Assembly (NCBI GenBank): GCA_934047225.1 | Contig: OW203986.1 | Location: forward strand, 13,395,221 to 13,459,220 | Direction: 5' to 3' | Source: Ypsolopha sequella | Lineage: Eukaryota > Arthropoda > Insecta > Lepidoptera > Ypsolophidae | DNA: 64,000 nucleotides | In this document: positions 59,041 to 64,000 of the stretch, one piece after another | How the letters are laid out: each line of letters opens with the position of its first letter | How positions within the stretch are numbered: the stretch's first letter is position 1 | Position numbers and translations under genes: made by a program | Notes under the pieces: model-generated | Seen by the model: the letters and a program-made list of their open reading frames with translations, nothing else | Database searches by the model: none | What the model was told of the DNA's origin: nothing

Positions 59041-61680
59041 GTTTGTTCCATAGAAAAAAAATATAAAGTTACCTCTAAATTTCATGTACTTGAATGTAAT
59101 TATGCCTTCCTGAAATTATGCAGCAATTTGTTTTAAAAAAATAGGTGTTTAATAACCTTGTCTAAAAATTTTGGAATATTTCATTAATTTCATGATTATA
59201 ATGTATAGATTAATTATGTATAGATTATTTTATACATTTCTTTAACCGGCCAACGAAAAAAACATAAAAGACGCGTTTCTAACCAATTGTCATTTGAAAA
59301 TGGTACCAGATACTAAAAATGACAAAAGGCTCATGCGTGATTGGATTGTATTTTGTGTCATGCGACACTGGGCCAACCGTGATTGGCCGACTCTGAGAGA
59401 ACGCCATTGGTTGAAGCCGACGTCATACTAAACATGAGACCGGCACAGTTTTCGTGTCGTAATTTTTAGCGCTAATCAGAATTCTATGTTTTTTCGTTTG
59501 CTAAGAGATTTTTTTTTGGGTGTAATAGTTATTTTTTTTCCTAATCTGAAGAATAACTCTATCTAACTAAAAACTGGGCCACTCATCGCGTTAAGAAGTA
59601 GGTTAGTACAATTAACTAATGTAGGTTTCTCTCTATCTACACATAAGTAGTCTCTGTATGTAAACATGTCACCCGTAAAGAGGCATGAGAATATTCCGAG
59701 TGTACTATTGGTCCCTGGACTACGATATGTCCACATAACTCCACAGTAATGTCCGCTAGATTTGTCCTTCCACGCAGTTAGCTGTACAAGCTGTTTGAAC
59801 GTGGTTCGTCTGCCTGGAAATGGTTTAGGGTTTGTATCTGAAAAGTTATGTTTATTTTATTTAGCAATTACAAAGTAAATTTTATTTAAGGATAGATTTT
59901 ATTTTATTGAAATAAACAGACTATTATAGATTTAGTACGGGTTCCTAATCAACTTTAGCAGTGATTTTGTCTTGCGTAATAGTATAAAACGTGGGCTACT
60001 TCTATACTGTATAAACATTAAAACTATGTAAAGCTATAAAAATATTGCCATCAAAATCTATAACGTTTCTTTTAGGCATTTGTTACGGCATTTGCTATTA
60101 CAACCTAGAAATTTCCGTAGGTCTACGCTTCGTCTGCTACGACGTAGCCAATATCATCCAATACCGCTACGACAGCGTAGCCGTAACTAAACACGTTAGT
60201 ATTAAGGTTGTCAATAAAATAGTTACTTATTTTATACGAGTAAGTCTATTTAACAATCTGAATAAAAGTGGGGTTTTGTTTACGAACCAAAAAAAAAAAA
60301 AAAACACTGGTAGTCATGGGGACTGCTGACAGAAGTAAAAACCTAAAACTATTAAATATTAACATTAGCATGTCGGTGACATGAACCCATAAGATTTTCC
60401 CCAACCAAAAATTTTTCAACGCAACTAAAGACGTTTTCACTTCAAAGAATTGCGACATGCAGCCCGTTCTGATTTGTTTCATTACGCTACGAACATTTGA
60501 TAAAAATAATCGAACTAATTTGTGAGCTTTGAAAAAGGACACGCAAACAAATAGTAAAACAAAATATTCTTTGTATTTAGCCTTTGACTTTAAAACAAAA
60601 GGTTTTAATTATTGTTTGATTGCTTTGTGTACATAATTTATGAGGCTCGGTTACTCAACTTTCCGCTTTAATTTATTAGTTACATTTTTAATTAGGTAAT
60701 TTGTAGATGAACGACATTCTGCCTTTCAAAAGTTTCTAAAGCATTTAATAGGTTAGGTTTTATTTTTAAAAGCAGATTATGCATCATTTATTGTTCTAGA
60801 ATAACAGAAAAAGAAGTTTCTTCACAAACGATACCACCAATTTTCTTTAACATGTAAATTTACGGCTTAGGGCTAATGTGAAACTTTTACCAAAGATGTC
60901 AAAATTAATTTTCTTCAATACTTCGTTTGAAAAGAGTATCGATAAAAGTATCCATCTCGTTGCCAAGAAAAATTATCGGACAGAACATCAAATTATCGGA
61001 TAGAACATCAAATCCGATAAAGTATCCAGTGGCAGAGTGAAACTTTCAAACTAAAAGATCTAATTGGATCGCAAAGTTTGTCTCGCTTGGAGATAAAACT
61101 TCCGGTCCCAGGGAAATATTCAATTCACTTTGGTAGTAGATAGACGCTGGACTAGTAAACAAATTACATTATGTTAGTAATTTTTACAGATTGAAGTAAA
61201 ATAGTAAATAGGTAAAAGTGACGGGTACTAAGTGTAATTTATCATGAAAATTAAACATTCATTATTTGTCAAGTCAAGAATCAAGTAGGTAAAGTAAATC
61301 CAAATTCAATTTGTAAGCGAGGATAAAATCCGTAAAATTTCCAATAAAAAATCAGGTGCGACCTCATTTTAATAACAAATCACCTATTTGCAATTCAGAA
61401 AACAAAATCACAAATCGCTTAATCGAAAGCTAATACATCGTAGCCACAAATCGTGTAAAACCTTTCACACATCACGCGAAGACCTAAGCGAAAGGGTTTG
61501 TAGGTTGTAGACCACAGGGCAACGAACCATAGTGCACCCATACAAAATCCAACCTCGTGTTACACATTCACAAATTTTGTTCAACACATTTTGTAAGTCA
61601 TACATAGAACACGGTATGATTTTTCATGTTTCAATCCTTGGGCTTAGTCTTTTGAATTTAGAATTTGTTGAAGAGATCGC
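59041..61680. other. Upstream flank, mostly unassigned
   Basis: Holds a CTACG/CGTAG word cluster at 60123-60185 (compare 13.0 and 16.5 kb), a poly-A run near 60290, and 'aattatcggacagaacatcaaattatcgga', a short tandem duplication at 60971-61005. No supported gene. Confidence 0.4.
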
Positions 61681-61689
61681 GATAATGGG

Positions 61690-61830
61690 ATAGGTCGGGA
61701 CGACACTACCTCACGGCGTGGCGTTGCCGTTGCGCGAGTGGGACTGACGGGCGCCCTACTGCAAACCACCCGCACTGCCTTCCACCCGCCCCTCTGTCAC
61801 CGCCACTCTCACCCAAAATCTAGGCGACTT
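61690..61830. promoter_or_regulatory. GC-rich island, possible distal promoter
   Basis: About 140 bp of GC/CpG-rich DNA in very AT-rich surroundings. The minus strand has TCAGT (initiator-like, in CCGTCAGTCCC) followed after about 30 nt by GCC|GTGAGG. A distal untranslated first exon of the agrin-like gene is possible but not shown. Confidence 0.25.
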
Positions 61831-63059
61831 TTCATTAATGTTGTTATCGGAATAAAAGTTCTGAAGGCAAACTTGGTAACTACAGCTTTAATTAACTGTC
61901 CGTAAAATAACAAGCAAAGATTTCAGAAGTTTTGCGTTACAGTCGGCGATGTCATGAATAAATTTCGTTGTAAGGGCCACTGCTGAGACGTGGCTCTTTG
62001 TAAATAATCTTTGAGGGCATTTTCAATGAGTGTTTTCGAGAAGATGAAAGGTTTATTGGCTGCTCTTTACAAACAAATTTCATGGTTATTTACCGGATGT
62101 CAACTCTGGATGTAAATGACGGATATTTTTGACAGGACTAACGTAGCTACAATTGTTGTAAAATCATTAATCATTTACTTTTGTGGTGTGAGCAGTACTT
62201 TTTATTATTGGAGGGTCCCAAAACAAAATTAATAGAATGCATAGATAAAGATGAATATTTCTCTGTGTGTATAACGTCATACAGAAATTGAGGAAATAAA
62301 TGGACATCTATATACATATATAAAACAGTTCCCTGACTGACTGAGAACAATTTTGAAAAATATTTTTTTCCACATAAGAGTGAAAAGGTGTGTTAACTTT
62401 TTTATCGAAAATAGCGCGTCCATCGGGTACAACGTGCTATTTATATCCAAAAACCTAGCGAGTAAAGTCGTCGGCGTCCTCTAAGTCGTCCGATATGTTT
62501 TTTTATTGATCGTGCGGACTCCTTTCTGCTCGTGCCTTCTTTAATTTAACAAACTATGGTTTCGCTATGACAAAACTGGTAATATTTATATTTATATTTT
62601 TCTAAATAATTAATGAATTTGTTAAATGAAACACGATTCTACAAGTTTGTTATAAGTTTCGCAGTTAGTATGGGCTGCCTCTAAAATAAGACAAACGCCA
62701 AATAAATAAGGTGCTGACAAAAAAAGGAAGCTAATATACACATGCCAGTAAAAAGGTAAAAATTTTTGCATTCACATTTAGGTCATCTTCATCATTATCG
62801 TTAAGGGGCCTTGGGTGTCTCCAGTTTCGTTGCAAAACCTTCCATCCATCCCTCCCTTAACACAGGTAGGTGTGTGTTAATAATAGATTATGAATATAAA
62901 ATTAAAATCTATAGAAACCCATATTTAAGGTTTGTAATTGTAGATAAAACGTTTAGGAGGTTAAAAAAGAAACTTCAATAATTTAAATTTGAAACAAATT
63001 GGGAATTAAATTAGGAACCAACATAGCGCGTTCATAAGATATAAAAAAATACGCAACTT

Positions 63060-63367
63060 TTGATTACAGCTGCCGCCGCCACAAAAATAAAATAGATTTA
63101 TTGATATCTCTGCGAGCGGCTCACACAAAAAGTTTCGCAAAGGAAGTAGAGCGAACAAACTGGCGGGGAGCAACTTTTGTGCCGGCGACGCGCCACGAAC
63201 GCGAACGTTACTTATCTGCGCCGCCTCGCGGTGACAGCCGCAGATGAAAAATTGAAATTGTGCGCGATAAAACTAGCAGCCGAGCCCAACTGTGCCACCA
63301 GTCGCTACTACTCGTGACACAACAATATCGCGACCACTCCAAACTGATGGCTTGTTCACATTCGTCG
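63060..63367 (+). promoter_or_regulatory. GC-rich island ending at a strong plus-strand donor
   Basis: A CpG-rich stretch with GCCGCC and CGGCGACGCGCC words ends at TCG|GTAAGT (donor at 63368). This looks like the first exon, mostly untranslated, of a plus-strand gene running off the right edge. One frame (GTG at 63292 onward) stays open across the donor. No acceptor precedes it closely. Conservation or a transcript would decide. Confidence 0.3.
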
Positions 63368-63537
63368 GTAAGTCGCATTCTGTCACCACAACAAATGCTA
63401 AAAGGTCTGAAAATATAACTCGCATATCATGTGCAACTTTTGTCAACGTAAAAGATAACCTATTCTATTTTACACTTCATTTGACACTTCAGACGTTTTC
63501 CAAAATGATTTTTTAAATAGGCAACATCCTTTATTTT

Positions 63538-63830
63538 TAGGGTTCCGTACCCAAAGGGTAATCAACGGGATCCTATTACTAAGACTCCGCTGTCCGTCTG
63601 TTTGTCCGTCTGCCACTAGGCTGTATCTCATGAACCGTTAGCTAGACAGTTGAATTTTTTACAGATGATGCATTTCTGTTGCCGCTATAACAACAAATAC
63701 GAAAAAACAGAATAAAATAAATATTTAAGGGGGCTCCCACACAACAGACATGTTTTTTTGCCGTTTTTATTGATAATGGTACGTAACCCTTCGTGCGCGA
63801 GTCCAACTCGCACTTGGCCGTTTTTTATTT
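63538..63830 (+). repeat. 'agggttccgta...cttggccg' repeat, short complete copy
   Basis: Starts TTAGGGTTCCGTACCCAAAG with 'gtccgtctgtttgtccgtctg', and ends GCGCGAGTCCAACTCGCACT then TGGCCG. The shorter interior relative to 22803-23514 shows size variation in the family. Confidence 0.65.
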
Positions 63831-63859
63831 AATTTCAGGGATTAATTTGCCACTATCAT

Positions 63860-64000
63860 GCTTAAGGGTCCGTATAAGATCAGATGCACAACTTCAAATG
63901 ACCATTTCACATTGTGTTACTTGGTAAATTGGTTTAGTAAAAATAATGTAGATAGAAGACTATAAGGCTGATCTAAAAAAATTAGAAAAAACGCAAAAAT
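63860..64000 (+). repeat. Dispersed repeat 'ttaagggtccgtataag', copy 2 (cut by window edge)
   Basis: Direct copy of 58896-59040 starting directly after the 'cttggccg' repeat. The window ends inside it. Confidence 0.65.

Noticed and set aside
60045..60329. A plus-strand 94-codon protein
   Set aside because: Driven by the CTACG word cluster and a poly-A end; no domain.
1..64000. CRISPR array, rRNA, operon or viral genome segment
   Set aside because: No regularly spaced repeats, no rRNA-like core sequence, no tightly packed gene runs and no recognisable viral protein; the content is typical of insect introns.

Overview
The window looks like nuclear DNA of an insect, most likely a moth or butterfly. 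It is AT-rich and gene-poor and packed with short decayed mobile elements. Several repeats resemble ones I know from lepidopteran genomes: 'agggttccgta...cttggccg' elements, 'cttttgcccgcgg' and 'aagtagcctatgt' LINE tails, and a hAT-like ATCCGG-rich end. The order is an inference from these repeats; no search was run.

One gene can be built with confidence. It lies on the minus strand, from about 43.04 kb to beyond the left edge, and encodes an agrin-like type II membrane protein. In transcript order the pieces are: a splice acceptor and 63 nt of 5' UTR; a large first coding exon (42976-42205) with about 230 cytoplasmic residues and one transmembrane helix; a 33 kb intron; a 36-nt microexon (9191-9156); and four exons (6424-6215, 5630-5421, 2020-1796, 376-161), each encoding one ten-cysteine follistatin/Kazal module. 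Every junction is phase 1 and the frame stays open throughout: 1,669 coding nt, about 556 residues, continuing off the left edge. A possible second start lies inside the long intron. It is a signal-peptide exon at 20115-20019 that could splice in frame to the same microexon and give a secreted form.

The rest is introns and upstream DNA filled with repeats. From left to right these include: small inverted-repeat elements (0.6, 2.3, 8.4, 14.5, 20.8, 22.5 kb); tRNA-like SINE sequences (9.0, 11.9, 15.1, 18.6 kb); an 820-bp palindrome with trinucleotide arms (24.1-24.9 kb); three copies of a 390-bp element (17.8, 32.3, 45.5 kb); LINE remnants with recognisable reverse-transcriptase pieces (27.7, 36.8, 39.3, 50.0 kb); a hAT-type element (29.4 kb); three copies of a 400-bp family sharing a short reading frame (32.7, 56.0, 57.2 kb); and long hairpins (30.8, 53.4, 57.5 kb).

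Upstream of the gene (43.0-64 kb) there is no protein gene I can support. Two TATCGATA motifs lie just 5' of the first coding exon. Two GC-rich islands (61.7 and 63.1-63.4 kb) may hold promoters or untranslated exons. I saw no CRISPR array, rRNA, operon structure or intact tRNA.
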